Assembly: GCA_964351365.1 (NCBI GenBank) | Contig: CAYGNP010000029.1 | Location: forward strand, 1 to 13,112 | Source: UBA1672 sp964351365 | Lineage (GTDB): Bacteria; Pseudomonadota; Alphaproteobacteria; Micavibrionales; Micavibrionaceae | Length of the DNA stretch: 13,112 bases | Reading direction: 5' to 3' | Shown: in pieces, positions 1-7,717 of the stretch | Numbering within the stretch: position 1 is the stretch's first letter | How the letters are laid out: every line of letters starts with the position of its first letter | Notes under the pieces: generated by a model | What the model saw: only the letters and a program-made list of their open reading frames with translations | What the model was told of the DNA's origin: nothing | Database searches by the model: none | Made by a program: the position numbers and the translations under genes

Positions 1-97
1 TCGTCACTGTTTAGGCCTCCTTATAAGACACTCACAGGATGAAAATGTGCGTGGTTTTTGTTTGTATCAGAGGCTCATCTGCCCTAAGATAGATATT

Positions 98-856
98 ATG
101 AATAATGATGGAACACTTAAACCTATAAAATGGCATGATCTTTTTGAAGTTGTCCGTGATACCGACTTTCTTGAAGGTAGCGATAATAAACAAAAAGTGG
201 CCGATGAATTTGCCGCAAGGGTTGAAGCCTTTCTTGTGTTTTTTGCGAGCACTGAGATGGGGCACGCAAAAATGGCGATGATCCGCGCAAAATATCCTAC
301 CTTAGAGAAAATTGGTTTCATTCCAGTGCTTGATAGTCCCAGCTCAGTTAATTATGAAGATGGTATAGGGCAAATTAATCTTCATGACTCCCTGTATCTT
401 GCCTTTATTGACCAAGCATCAGGAAAACCTTTTGTAAAAACGGTTGAACGAGAGGTTTTGGAGCAGATTATGGTCTTTACTGACCCGAGAATGTGCTTTT
501 ACAAAAAAGATCATAATTACCCTGTTGTCGAAAAAGATGAAGATTTGGGGCTAAGGGATAAAATTTTGTTAAATGCGATTCAGGAAACAGATGCTTTTGT
601 GTTTACTTATAAATTAACAGAAAAATTAGGCATTCGTAGTTTTGTTTCTAATATGTGCGGCGCAGTCCCAGACCCTCAAAATGAGGTTAATGGGCAGTTT
701 GGGATTAAAATTCTTAGTACAGCAGAGGGTGAAGCTGAAGTTATGGACAATATTGATGCAGAAAAACGCACGCGGACTTCTGAACGTGGTGGGCGGCCCA
801 TGTTTAAAGATCCACGACAGACCCATGCCTGCCTAGATACACCTACCGTTCATTAA
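98..856 (+). CDS. Hypothetical protein, unrecognised family (252 aa)
   Basis: I do not recognise this protein. The frame is open from a GTG at 47, but I prefer the ATG at 98. The extra 17 residues look non-native and neither start has a strong ribosome binding site. It appears soluble: there is no signal peptide and no convincing membrane segment. The N-terminal half is mixed helix and strand (a Phe-rich stretch near residues 44-50). Residues 115-150 are charged and contain E-R-E-V-L-E-Q followed by Y-P-V-V-E-K-D-E. The last 35 residues are polar and basic and probably disordered. There are three cysteines but no metal-site pattern. GC is visibly lower (about 35-38% in sampled lines) than in the downstream metabolic genes, so it may be a lineage-specific or acquired gene. 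It stands alone, with 274 bp to the next gene. Coding status is fairly secure from length; function is unknown. Confidence 0.7.
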   Translation: MNNDGTLKPIKWHDLFEVVRDTDFLEGSDNKQKVADEFAARVEAFLVFFASTEMGHAKMAMIRAKYPTLEKIGFIPVLDSPSSVNYEDGIGQINLHDSLYLAFIDQASGKPFVKTVEREVLEQIMVFTDPRMCFYKKDHNYPVVEKDEDLGLRDKILLNAIQETDAFVFTYKLTEKLGIRSFVSNMCGAVPDPQNEVNGQFGIKILSTAEGEAEVMDNIDAEKRTRTSERGGRPMFKDPRQTHACLDTPTVH

Positions 857-924
857 TCCTTAAACATGACGTAACGAGAAATTTTAAATCCGTACTATTG
901 AGAATTTCATCGGGGCTGGGACTC

Positions 925-940
925 GCGCTTTATCAAGCGC
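925..940. other. Small perfect hairpin in the gap before bdhA
   Basis: GCGCTT-TATC-AAGCGC forms a 6-bp stem with a 4-nt loop about 70 bp after the orphan gene. A further 4 bp (ACTC/GAGT) can pair if a 3-nt bulge is allowed. No T-run follows, so it is not a typical intrinsic terminator. The rest of the 857-1130 gap is AT-rich, and I see no other gene in it. Confidence 0.35.
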
Positions 941-1130
941 CTTGAGTTTGCTGATAATGCGTGAAATACCGAGCGGCTAATCTCTATATTTTTTTCATAT
1001 CGTTATTTTCACACGAAAGATATTAGTGCACACTGGTGCCGTTAGTAATTCAGAAAAAGTGAAATGTAAGATTCTGTATTTCTAGAATTCATATGGGGCA
1101 GATGTTACATTTTTTTTATGAGGAGGGAAA

Positions 1131-1913
1131 ATGTCATTAAAGGGAAAAACAGCAATCATCACAGGCTCAACCAGCGGCATAGGCCTTGGGATTGCGCATG
1201 GTTTTGCGAAAGAAGGTCTTAATCTGGTCATTAACGGTTTTGGTGATGCGAAGGACATTGAAAAAGAGCGCAAGGGCCTTGAGGCTATGGGTGTGAAGGT
1301 TATTTATGATGGCGCCGATATGACCAAACCTAAAGAGATTGCCGCGATGGTTGAGAACGCGGTTAAAAAATTCGGGTCAATCGATATTGTCGTTAATAAT
1401 GCCGGTATTCAGAATGTTAGCCCCGTTGAAGATTTTCCGCCGGAAAAATGGGAGGCTATTGTGGCAATCAATATGTCTTCTGCGTTTTACACAGTGCGGG
1501 CGGCTGTTCCGCATATGAAAAAACAGGGATGGGGTCGTATTATCAATATTGCTTCGGCGCATGGGCTTGTGGCCTCACCTTTCAAAAGTGCGTATGTAGC
1601 GGCAAAGCATGGTATTATGGGGTTTACAAAAACCATTGGGCTTGAGCTTGCACAGGATAACATTACCTGTAATGCAATATGCCCGGGTTATGTTCTGACA
1701 CCTCTTGTTGAGAAACAAATTCCTGATACTGCGAAGGCACGCGGTATGACTGAGGAGCAGGTTAAGAAAGATGTTCTGCTCGCGGCGCAATGGACCAAGA
1801 AGTTTGTCACTGTTGAGCAGCTTGCGGGCACAGCTGTGTTTTTATGTTCAGACGCGGCAGAAAATATTACCGGAACGCATATTGCTGTAGATGGCGGCTG
1901 GACGGCGGCTTAA
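1131..1913 (+). CDS. bdhA: D-3-hydroxybutyrate dehydrogenase (short-chain dehydrogenase)
   Basis: This enzyme oxidises (R)-3-hydroxybutyrate to acetoacetate with NAD+ in the cytoplasm, typically during use of polyhydroxybutyrate. The 260-residue length is normal for the family. The Rossmann cofactor loop TGSTSGIG is at 11-18 and NNAG at 89-92. The catalytic Ser142, Tyr155 and Lys159 are present. The substrate-pocket residues Gln94, His144, Lys152, Gln196 and Trp257 known from characterised bacterial 3-hydroxybutyrate dehydrogenases sit at the same numbers, which separates it from generic SDRs such as FabG. Position 187 is Tyr, where some homologues have Trp. A strong AGGAGG at 1121-1126 fixes the ATG. 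The stop overlaps the ribosome binding site of the next gene, so the two are almost certainly co-transcribed. Confidence 0.95.
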   Translation: MSLKGKTAIITGSTSGIGLGIAHGFAKEGLNLVINGFGDAKDIEKERKGLEAMGVKVIYDGADMTKPKEIAAMVENAVKKFGSIDIVVNNAGIQNVSPVEDFPPEKWEAIVAINMSSAFYTVRAAVPHMKKQGWGRIINIASAHGLVASPFKSAYVAAKHGIMGFTKTIGLELAQDNITCNAICPGYVLTPLVEKQIPDTAKARGMTEEQVKKDVLLAAQWTKKFVTVEQLAGTAVFLCSDAAENITGTHIAVDGGWTAA

Positions 1914-1925
1914 GGAGAAAATTCA

Positions 1926-3071
1926 ATGTCCACGCAACAGCAAAAGACGATTAATCTGGCGTTACAAGGCGGCGGCGCGCATGGTGCTTTTGCCTGGGGG
2001 GTTTTGGATAAACTGCTCGAAGATGGGCGCATAAATGTTGAGGGGCTTTCTGCCACATCTGCTGGTACAATGAATGCCTGCGCGTTTGCTTATGGCCGTA
2101 TGCGCGGTGGCCCTGAGAAAGCGCGGGAGACGCTGCACAATTTTTGGTGGAATATTTCTAAGGCCGGAGAGAGATACAGCCCCGTCAAGCGCATGCCATG
2201 GGAGGGTTTGTTTGGAGGGAACGAGCGTTGGAAAATGGATTCTTCGTTTTCCTTCTTTATGTTTGATTCCATTACACGTCTGTTTTCTCCCTATCAGCTC
2301 AACCCCTTTGATTTTAATCCGCTGCGGGATGTTCTATCCAAAGTTATCGATTTTGAAGAGCTTAATGCCTGTAAGTGTACCGATTTATTTATCAGCGCTA
2401 CGCATGTCAAAACCGGTAAGGTGCGTATTTTCCGGAATGAAGAAGTTACCCTTGATGTGGCTATGGCATCGGCTTGTCTGCCGTTTTTGTTTAAAGCAGT
2501 TACAATTAATGGTGAAGATTACTGGGATGGAGGTTATATGGGGAATCCTGCACTTTTCCCCCTCTTCTATCACACAAAATCGCGCGATATTATGGTGCTG
2601 CATATTAACCCGATGGAGCGTGATGAAACGCCGACCTCGGCTCTTGATATTATGAACCGTATCAATGAGATCAGCTTTAACTCCTCTCTTGTCAAAGAAA
2701 TGAGAGCGGTTGCCTTTGTTAAAAAGCTTATTGAGCATGATATGCTTAAAGATGAGCATAAGGGCGATTTCAAGGATGTGCTTTTGCATTCCATTCGCGC
2801 GGACAAGGCCATGAGCGGGTTATCTGTTGCCAGCAAGTTTGACTCAAGTTGGGGATTTTTAACAATGCTGCGCGATAAAGGGCGTGAGACGATGGCGGAG
2901 TGGCTGGATGAACATTTTGATGATATAGGCGTGCGGGACACTGTTGATTTACACAATGATTTCCTAAGCTCTGTAACGCAGGCGTTTGAAAATAATGATG
3001 GCAAGCACTCTCACAAGCATGAAGATGAGCTTTCTACAAGCGTTAAGAAAAAAGGCAAAAAGGCCGCTTAG
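1926..3071 (+). CDS. Patatin-like phospholipase/esterase, probably with a DUF3734-type C-terminus
   Basis: This is a patatin-fold serine hydrolase of 381 residues with a Ser-Asp dyad. The oxyanion Gly-rich motif GGGAHG is at 15-20. The nucleophile elbow is at 43-47 (A-T-S-A-G, Ser45), and the DGG motif carries the catalytic Asp201. The elbow begins with Ala rather than the usual Gly of GxSxG. The region from about 220 to 340 has the look of the DUF3734 domain often attached to alphaproteobacterial patatins (family recollection, not searched). The tail from 360 is His- and Lys-rich (KHSHKHEDE, then KKKGKK). AAGGAG at 1912-1917 overlaps the bdhA stop, so the genes form a tight operon. The context suggests release of 3-hydroxybutyrate from polymer or ester stores, but the substrate is inferred; phospholipase activity is equally possible. 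It converges on fghA with only 2 bp between stops. Confidence 0.88.
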   Translation: MSTQQQKTINLALQGGGAHGAFAWGVLDKLLEDGRINVEGLSATSAGTMNACAFAYGRMRGGPEKARETLHNFWWNISKAGERYSPVKRMPWEGLFGGNERWKMDSSFSFFMFDSITRLFSPYQLNPFDFNPLRDVLSKVIDFEELNACKCTDLFISATHVKTGKVRIFRNEEVTLDVAMASACLPFLFKAVTINGEDYWDGGYMGNPALFPLFYHTKSRDIMVLHINPMERDETPTSALDIMNRINEISFNSSLVKEMRAVAFVKKLIEHDMLKDEHKGDFKDVLLHSIRADKAMSGLSVASKFDSSWGFLTMLRDKGRETMAEWLDEHFDDIGVRDTVDLHNDFLSSVTQAFENNDGKHSHKHEDELSTSVKKKGKKAA

Positions 3072-3073
3072 TT

Positions 3074-3907
3074 TTAGCGAGCGAGATATTTCGCGTGCCA
3101 TTCAAGATGGTCATCGATGAAGCTCTGGATAAAGAAATAGCTGTGGTCGTAGCCTTTGTGCAGGCGTATTGTTGCGCCCTGCCCTGCTTTTTTGCAGGCG
3201 GAATCGAAAAGTTCAGGCTTGAGCTGTTCGATGAGGAATGGATCGGCTTCGCCCTGATCAATCAAGATGGGCGCATTTTTACCGGCGTTGCCTGCGCTTA
3301 ACACAAGATTTGTTGCGTCATGCTGCGCCCAGGCAGATTCATCTTCGCCCAGATAAGCCGTGAACGCCTTATGTCCCCATGGTACTTGCGCGGGCGCAAC
3401 GATGGGCGAGAAGGCCGAGCATGAGCGGAACATCCCTGGATATTTGAAATACAGCGTTAGCGCGCCATGCCCGCCCATAGAGTGGCCTGTGATGGATGTG
3501 CGGTCTATGGCAAATTGTTTTTCGCAGAGCGGGATGAGCTCCCTGATGATATAACTCTCCATGCGAAAATTTTTGGCCCAAGGCTTTTGCGTGGCGTCAA
3601 TATAGAACCCTGCCCCCTGCCCCAGATCATAGGCCTTATCATCAGGCACATCCTCACCGCGCGGGGAAGTGTCCGGGGCCAGAATGCTTAAACCCAGTTC
3701 AGCCGCCTTTTTATACGCCCCGGCTTTGGTTGTGAAATTATCCTCGGTGCAAGTCAAACCGGAGAGGAATACCAAAAGTGCGCCGCCGCTTCTTTCCTTG
3801 GGTGGTGAAAAAAATGAGAAGCGCATGGGCGTTTTTGTTTCAGCGCTATCGTGGCTGTAATAGCCAAGCTTGCCGCCAAAGCAAAGATGTTCCTTTTCGC
3901 ATTTCAT
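3074..3907 (-). CDS. fghA: S-formylglutathione hydrolase
   Basis: This is the second step of glutathione-dependent formaldehyde detoxification: it hydrolyses S-formylglutathione to formate and glutathione. It is an alpha/beta hydrolase of the esterase D family. The start at 3907 gives 277 residues, the standard length, beginning with the conserved region FGGKLGYYSH. The longer frame to 3949 would overlap adhC and add 14 atypical residues. The nucleophile elbow GHSMGGHGA is at 141-149 (Ser143). The acid is Asp222 in GEADPF, and the base is His255 in GYDHSYFFI. The N-terminal SGLTCTEDNF typical of the family is at 49-58. The start is 4 bp after the adhC stop and has no strong ribosome binding site, so translation is probably coupled to adhC. 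Confidence 0.95.
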   Translation of the reverse strand: MKCEKEHLCFGGKLGYYSHDSAETKTPMRFSFFSPPKERSGGALLVFLSGLTCTEDNFTTKAGAYKKAAELGLSILAPDTSPRGEDVPDDKAYDLGQGAGFYIDATQKPWAKNFRMESYIIRELIPLCEKQFAIDRTSITGHSMGGHGALTLYFKYPGMFRSCSAFSPIVAPAQVPWGHKAFTAYLGEDESAWAQHDATNLVLSAGNAGKNAPILIDQGEADPFLIEQLKPELFDSACKKAGQGATIRLHKGYDHSYFFIQSFIDDHLEWHAKYLAR

Positions 3908-3911
3908 GGGC

Positions 3912-5018
3912 TTAATACTCGATGATGGCGCGGATGGATTTACCTTCATGCATCAGGTCGAACGCCTTATTGATGTCCTCTAGTGGCATTTTGTGCGTAA
4001 TAAGGTCATCAATGTTAATCATACCCTCCATGTACCAATCCACGATTTTAGGGACGTCTGTACGCCCGCGTGCGCCGCCGAAAGCTGAGCCACGCCAGAC
4101 ACGACCCGTTACAAGCTGGAAGGGACGGGTTGAGATTTCCTGTCCGGCTCCGGCTACACCGATAATTATGCTCTCGCCCCAGCCCTTGTGACAGCATTCG
4201 AGCGCGTCGCGCATAACTTTGACATTCCCGATGCATTCAAAGGAATAATCCACCCCGCCATTGGTGAGATCACAAATTGCCTCGACAATGTTCTCCACTT
4301 TTTTCGGATTGATGAAATCGGTCATGCCGAATTTTTGGGCAAGCGGCACTTTGCTCTCGTTGAGATCAATGCCGATAATTTTGCGCGCGCCCACCATTTT
4401 GGCGCCCTGAATGACGTTCAGGCCTATGCCGCCGAGGCCGAACACAGCAACGGTTGATCCGGGCTCGACTTTTGCATCGAACACCACAGCGCCAACGCCT
4501 GTTGTTACGCCGCAGCCGATATAGCAAATCTTGTCAAAGGGCGCGTCCTCACGTACTTTTGCGACGGCAATTTCAGGTAATACCGTGAAGTTTGAAAATG
4601 TCGAGCAGCCCATATAGTGCAAAATGGGTTTGCCGTTTAGCGAAAAGCGCGAAGTGCCGTCGGGCATTAAACCCTTGCCTTGTGTTGGCCTGATTTTCTG
4701 GCATAGATTTGTTTTTGGGTGCAGGCAGTAATCGCACTCGCGGCATTCGGGGGTATAGAGCGGAATAACGTGATCGCCTGGCTTTACTGATTTTACGCCA
4801 GCGCCAACCTCGCGCACGATCCCTGCACCTTCGTGGCCGAGAATGGCAGGGAAAGCGCCTTCCGGGTCATCGCCGGAGAGCGTGAAGGCATCGGTATGAC
4901 AGACGCCGGTTGCCATGATTTCAATCAGAACCTCGCCCTCTTTCGGGCCGCCCAGATCGACGATTTCAATTTCAAGTGGCGCACCGGCCTTGGTTGCGAT
5001 TGCGGCTCTGGTTTTCAT
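3912..5018 (-). CDS. adhC: S-(hydroxymethyl)glutathione dehydrogenase / class III alcohol dehydrogenase
   Basis: This enzyme oxidises S-hydroxymethylglutathione, the spontaneous adduct of formaldehyde and glutathione, to S-formylglutathione with NAD+. It also acts as an S-nitrosoglutathione reductase in many organisms. The length of 368 residues is standard. Catalytic zinc ligands are Cys40, His62 (GHEGAG) and Cys169 (GCGVTTG). The structural zinc site is Cys92, Cys95, Cys98 and Cys106. The NAD-binding GLGGIG is at 194-199, with the NAD-selective Asp218 at the end of the next strand. An AAGGA ribosome binding site lies just upstream (plus-strand 5024-5028). It sits between the thioredoxin-fold gene (16-bp gap) and fghA (4-bp gap). 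Both enzymes of the pathway are therefore in one transcript. It is also called frmA or flhA. Confidence 0.96.
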   Translation of the reverse strand: MKTRAAIATKAGAPLEIEIVDLGGPKEGEVLIEIMATGVCHTDAFTLSGDDPEGAFPAILGHEGAGIVREVGAGVKSVKPGDHVIPLYTPECRECDYCLHPKTNLCQKIRPTQGKGLMPDGTSRFSLNGKPILHYMGCSTFSNFTVLPEIAVAKVREDAPFDKICYIGCGVTTGVGAVVFDAKVEPGSTVAVFGLGGIGLNVIQGAKMVGARKIIGIDLNESKVPLAQKFGMTDFINPKKVENIVEAICDLTNGGVDYSFECIGNVKVMRDALECCHKGWGESIIIGVAGAGQEISTRPFQLVTGRVWRGSAFGGARGRTDVPKIVDWYMEGMINIDDLITHKMPLEDINKAFDLMHEGKSIRAIIEY

Positions 5019-5034
5019 TTTTTTCCTTTACTTT

Positions 5035-5784
5035 TTAACGCATTAACTTTGGAATAAGGGGAACAAGGGTCATCTTTAAGTTATGTTTCGGTGTAGGGCC
5101 TGCAGAGTCAACTCTTAGGATCTGATTTTTATCAATTAGCTGAAATCCCGTTACAAGCTCTTGCGTTCTGATATCTCTGATATCATTTCTGGCGACAGAA
5201 ACAATTACGCCCTCTTCTCTTGTATAGCCAAAATGGCTGGCCCAGTTTTGTGCATCATCGCGTGAGGGCTGTTTGCCGTCCTCAGAGTAGACAATAATTT
5301 TCACCTGCATGATGTTGTTATTGGGCAATATAATGCTGGGTTCGGTGTTTTTTCGCAGCGTATCCGAAAACGTCTCGGTATATTTATCAATCTCTTGTAT
5401 TCTGCCATAGGCACCTACGAGCCACGCTCCTGATTGTGCCTGTGATATTGGCGATGTCATATCAATAAACTCAACTATTACTATTTTTCCCTTTAGTGAG
5501 GAAAGTTTGAATTCCTGGCCATTTTGATCAATCAGATCGATATCAGGATAGGGTTCATTCATTTTAGGAGGCCATGGATTTGGCAAGTTTTCGTTTATAG
5601 TTGTTGATGACTTTAAAATATCAAACTGTTTTTGCTGCTCTGCGAATATGCGTTGACGCTCCTCAATGGGCTTCTTTTTAATTTCTACAGCAAGGATTGA
5701 AAAAAGCACGAGCATAATCAGCGCACTTACCAATATTGCACTCGCATAGGCTATGATTTTGTCTATTTGTTTACGTTCTAACAT
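5035..5784 (-). CDS. Membrane-anchored thioredoxin-fold protein lacking cysteines
   Basis: The protein has 249 residues. Residues about 10-33 form one hydrophobic segment preceded by Lys/Arg, so it is probably an N-terminal anchor with the rest in the periplasm. A charged linker (35-55) is likely helical. Residues 76-115 follow the redoxin/AhpC-TSA/SCO pattern: P-D-I-D-L-I-D-Q-N-G, then L-S-S-L-K-G-K and a hydrophobic strand. Where family members carry a CxxC or other active cysteine, this one reads D-M-T-S-P-I-S-Q (108-115). I find no cysteine anywhere in the protein. Residues 213-232 resemble the late thioredoxin strand with G-x-x-L-I-D-x-x-x-x-I. Classical thiol chemistry is therefore excluded; a binding or scaffolding role is inferred. 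It is the first gene of the formaldehyde operon. A TTGAGA-18-TATCTT promoter candidate lies upstream but is weak. Confidence 0.8.
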   Translation of the reverse strand: MLERKQIDKIIAYASAILVSALIMLVLFSILAVEIKKKPIEERQRIFAEQQKQFDILKSSTTINENLPNPWPPKMNEPYPDIDLIDQNGQEFKLSSLKGKIVIVEFIDMTSPISQAQSGAWLVGAYGRIQEIDKYTETFSDTLRKNTEPSIILPNNNIMQVKIIVYSEDGKQPSRDDAQNWASHFGYTREEGVIVSVARNDIRDIRTQELVTGFQLIDKNQILRVDSAGPTPKHNLKMTLVPLIPKLMR

Positions 5785-5844
5785 TTAACTTTATCTCTTT
5801 TTAATTTCTTTAAAGATAACCACAAATGCAGTATCTTCTCAACT

Positions 5845-6717
5845 ATGATTGAGGGTTATATTGAAAAAGGTGTTATTAGCTCAGCGCAAGCATTTACGTT
5901 TTTGCAAGAGACAAGACCACCTATATTCCTGGATTGCAGTTTTGTTCTGCCCACATCCAAAGAGGACGTTTTCGTCAATTTCGTTCATGAGCGCATCCCT
6001 GGCGCCCGGTTTTTTGACATTAAATCGACCTGTGATCAGGATTCTGATTTGCCGCATATGTTGCCGGATGATGCTGCCTTTGCGGACTATATGCGCAGTT
6101 TAGGGATAATGAATGATGATTTTGTTATTCTCTATGGCCAAAGTGGTATGATTATGGGGCCGGCGCGGGTCTGGTGGATGATGCGCGGTTTTGGTCATCG
6201 TAAAGTTTGTGTGTTAAATGGTGGCCTACCTGCTTGGAAAGCGCACGGATTTCCATTGCAAGGGGGTGAGCCTGATGGATTTAATTCATCATATTACAAG
6301 GCACAGCCTTTCATGGCGCGGAGTGTTGTTGCACTGGAGGAGATGATTAATATTTCCGAGCGCGCTCTTTGCCCTATTCTTGATGCCCGCCCGGCCGAGC
6401 GCTTTAACGGCACATTACCAGAGCCGCGGGAAGGCATGCGCAGCGGGCATATCCCAAACTCTCTTAATCTGCCCTGCTCTGCTCTAGTGGATGCTCAGGG
6501 TTTGATAAAATCTGAGGCTGATTTGTATGATCTGTTTGCTGAAAAAGGCCTTAAGTTTGACAGCCCCCCAGAGCGCATCGTGACCACTTGCGGAAGCGGT
6601 ATTACCGCATGCGCGCTTGCACTTGCGCTATACCATATTGGCTTCAATAATGTTGGTGTTTATGATGGATCGTGGAGTGAATGGGGCGATGTATCAAGCC
6701 CAACTAAAATAGCGTAA
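5845..6717 (+). CDS. sseA: 3-mercaptopyruvate sulfurtransferase-like, tandem rhodanese protein
   Basis: It transfers sulfane sulfur from 3-mercaptopyruvate or thiosulfate to a thiol or cyanide acceptor through a persulfide on one cysteine. There are two rhodanese domains in 290 residues, the usual size. The first, inactive domain is at about 10-138, with IPGARFFD at 51-58 and the hinge LNGGLPAWK at 124-132. The catalytic domain is at about 158-285, with DARPAERF at 180-187, SGHIPNSLNLP at 200-210 and the active loop CGSGITAC at 249-256 (Cys249). The CGSG loop is the mercaptopyruvate-type signature; thiosulfate rhodaneses usually have CRKG. The ribosome binding site is poor and the ATG at 5845 is the only good in-frame start. 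It is divergent from the formaldehyde operon across 60 bp and converges on the 124-aa gene. Confidence 0.93.
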   Translation: MIEGYIEKGVISSAQAFTFLQETRPPIFLDCSFVLPTSKEDVFVNFVHERIPGARFFDIKSTCDQDSDLPHMLPDDAAFADYMRSLGIMNDDFVILYGQSGMIMGPARVWWMMRGFGHRKVCVLNGGLPAWKAHGFPLQGGEPDGFNSSYYKAQPFMARSVVALEEMINISERALCPILDARPAERFNGTLPEPREGMRSGHIPNSLNLPCSALVDAQGLIKSEADLYDLFAEKGLKFDSPPERIVTTCGSGITACALALALYHIGFNNVGVYDGSWSEWGDVSSPTKIA

Positions 6718-6740
6718 TTATGTATGAATTTGAATAATTA
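6715..6740. repeat. AT-rich inverted repeat between convergent stop codons
   Basis: TAATTAT (6715-6721) and ATAATTA (6734-6740) are 7-bp inverted arms around 12 nt. They contain the stop codons of sseA and of the facing 124-aa gene. An AT-only stem without a T-run is a weak terminator at best. Confidence 0.3.
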
Positions 6741-7112
6741 TTCCAGGGTCAAGGCTGCTTTATGTGCTGAAGCGGCCTCTATTACTTTTTGTTTCAGCGC
6801 AGCGGCCTCTGGTGTCAGTGTATCATCTGCGTGAAATTGTGCATAACGTGCAACCCTGTTAAAAAACGCATCAAGTTTACCTGCTAATTTTTCACGGCGG
6901 CCAGGGGTATCTTCCGGCTTTGCTTTTACCGCATTCCAATATGCCAGCGCCTCAGCCGCTATTCTGTTGAATTGCGCTAACTGTACCCGTGGTTCTTCCA
7001 ATGGTTTTGCGCGGGTTAGCCGTTCATCAAAAACACAGCGCACAGCATCTTCGTGCACACCGCTCAAATCTGGTAATGCCAATAAGGGGCTGTCTGGATC
7101 TAAAAGTGACAT
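6738..7112 (-). CDS. Small hypothetical protein, helical (124 aa)
   Basis: I do not recognise this family. The protein is rich in Ala, Leu and charged residues and looks entirely helical. A Leu/Pro-rich N-terminus (residues 3-16) is followed by several amphipathic helices, including about 40-62 and 74-94. There is one cysteine, no signal peptide, no membrane segment and no clear catalytic motif. The codon pattern (for example GCC, GCG and CTG-type choices) looks native and coding, and the stop is separated from the converging sseA stop by only 20 bp. The start at 7112 is the only plausible ATG; the ribosome binding site is weak. It lies just downstream of tRNA-Val on the same strand. Confidence 0.7.
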   Translation of the reverse strand: MSLLDPDSPLLALPDLSGVHEDAVRCVFDERLTRAKPLEEPRVQLAQFNRIAAEALAYWNAVKAKPEDTPGRREKLAGKLDAFFNRVARYAQFHADDTLTPEAAALKQKVIEAASAHKAALTLE

Positions 7113-7194
7113 AAATTAACCCGCTGATTTAAAGTTCATGCCAAAGTATCTTAGCATTATGTCAATATTAATCCAAGTGTTTTTTGGGATAAAA

Positions 7195-7270
7195 TGGTGG
7201 GTGATGACGGGATCGAACCGCCGACCCTCTCGGTGTAAACGAGATGCTCTCCCAGCTGAGCTAATCACCC
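7195..7270 (-). tRNA. tRNA-Val (anticodon UAC)
   Basis: The reverse strand folds as a complete 76-nt tRNA. The acceptor stem GGGTGAT pairs with ATCACCC, and the D arm is TAGCTCAGCTGGGAGAGCA. The anticodon stem TCTCG/CGAGA encloses the loop TTTACAC (anticodon TAC). The T loop is TTCGATC, and CCA is encoded (plus-strand 7195-7197). Its place just after the HU gene matches the usual alphaproteobacterial order. Confidence 0.96.
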
Positions 7271-7339
7271 ATTCCTAAACGTGATGCTAGTCTTAAAGCC
7301 GTGTTCCCAAAAAAGCAAGCTTGAATTTGTATTGCCTCT

Positions 7340-7373
7340 AAAAAAAATCGGCCGCACAAAAATGGGCGACCGA
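7340..7373 (-). terminator. Intrinsic terminator after the HU gene
   Basis: In the minus direction TCGGTCGC pairs with GCGGCCGA (8 bp with one G-U) around a 10-nt loop and is followed at once by eight T (plus-strand A-run 7340-7347). It begins about 29 bp after the HU stop codon. It separates the lon-HU transcript from tRNA-Val. Confidence 0.88.
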
Positions 7374-7401
7374 AAACATTAAATTTAGCGCGATACAAGA
7401 A

Positions 7402-7680
7402 TTACTTCTTGTTTACGGCTTCTTTCAGCTCTTTACCAGCTTTGAACTTAGGCTGTTTTGATGCTGGAATTTTGATTGGCTCACCAGTGCGTGGGTTACG
7501 GCCAGTTGTCGCTGCGCGGCTTGATACTGAGAATGTACCAAAGCCAACAAGGCGAACATCGTCACCTTTTTTCAGGCTGCCTTTGATTGCGTCGATGACA
7601 GCATCAACAGCAGAAGCTGCTTTTTGCTTAGAAATGTCTGCTTTTTCAGCAACTTTAGATACTAGGTCTTGTTTGTTCAT
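7402..7680 (-). CDS. hupB: DNA-binding protein HU (beta type)
   Basis: This is a nucleoid-associated protein that binds and bends DNA without strong sequence preference, as a dimer. It has 92 residues, close to the usual 90-94. The N-terminal helices (3-38) are followed by the V-G-F-G-T-F signature at 45-50. The DNA-inserting arm GRNPRTGE at 60-67 carries the intercalating Pro63, and the C-terminus is Lys-rich. A strong AAAGGAGAG lies just upstream of the ATG. It follows lon by 154 bp and ends before a strong terminator. I see no clear terminator after lon, so partial read-through from lon is possible. It is HU rather than IHF, judged by the arm sequence and genome position. Confidence 0.96.
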   Translation of the reverse strand: MNKQDLVSKVAEKADISKQKAASAVDAVIDAIKGSLKKGDDVRLVGFGTFSVSSRAATTGRNPRTGEPIKIPASKQPKFKAGKELKEAVNKK

Positions 7681-7717
7681 AGTTCTCTCTCCTTTGAGAT
7701 TGTGTTGATAAATATGC

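Noticed and set aside
39..92. 17-codon upstream frame ending 5 bp before the orphan gene start at 98
   Set aside because: Too short and with no clear ribosome site or regulatory peptide pattern to call a leader gene.
1081..1095. Overlapping XbaI, EcoRI and NdeI sites (TCTAGAATTCATATG) suggesting a vector polylinker
   Set aside because: It lies in an ordinary intergenic AT-rich region with natural genes on both sides and no other vector sequence, so chance is the simpler explanation.
3908..3949. Longer N-terminus for S-formylglutathione hydrolase
   Set aside because: It would overlap the adhC end, adds residues absent from the family, and the ATG at 3907 gives the standard 277 residues.
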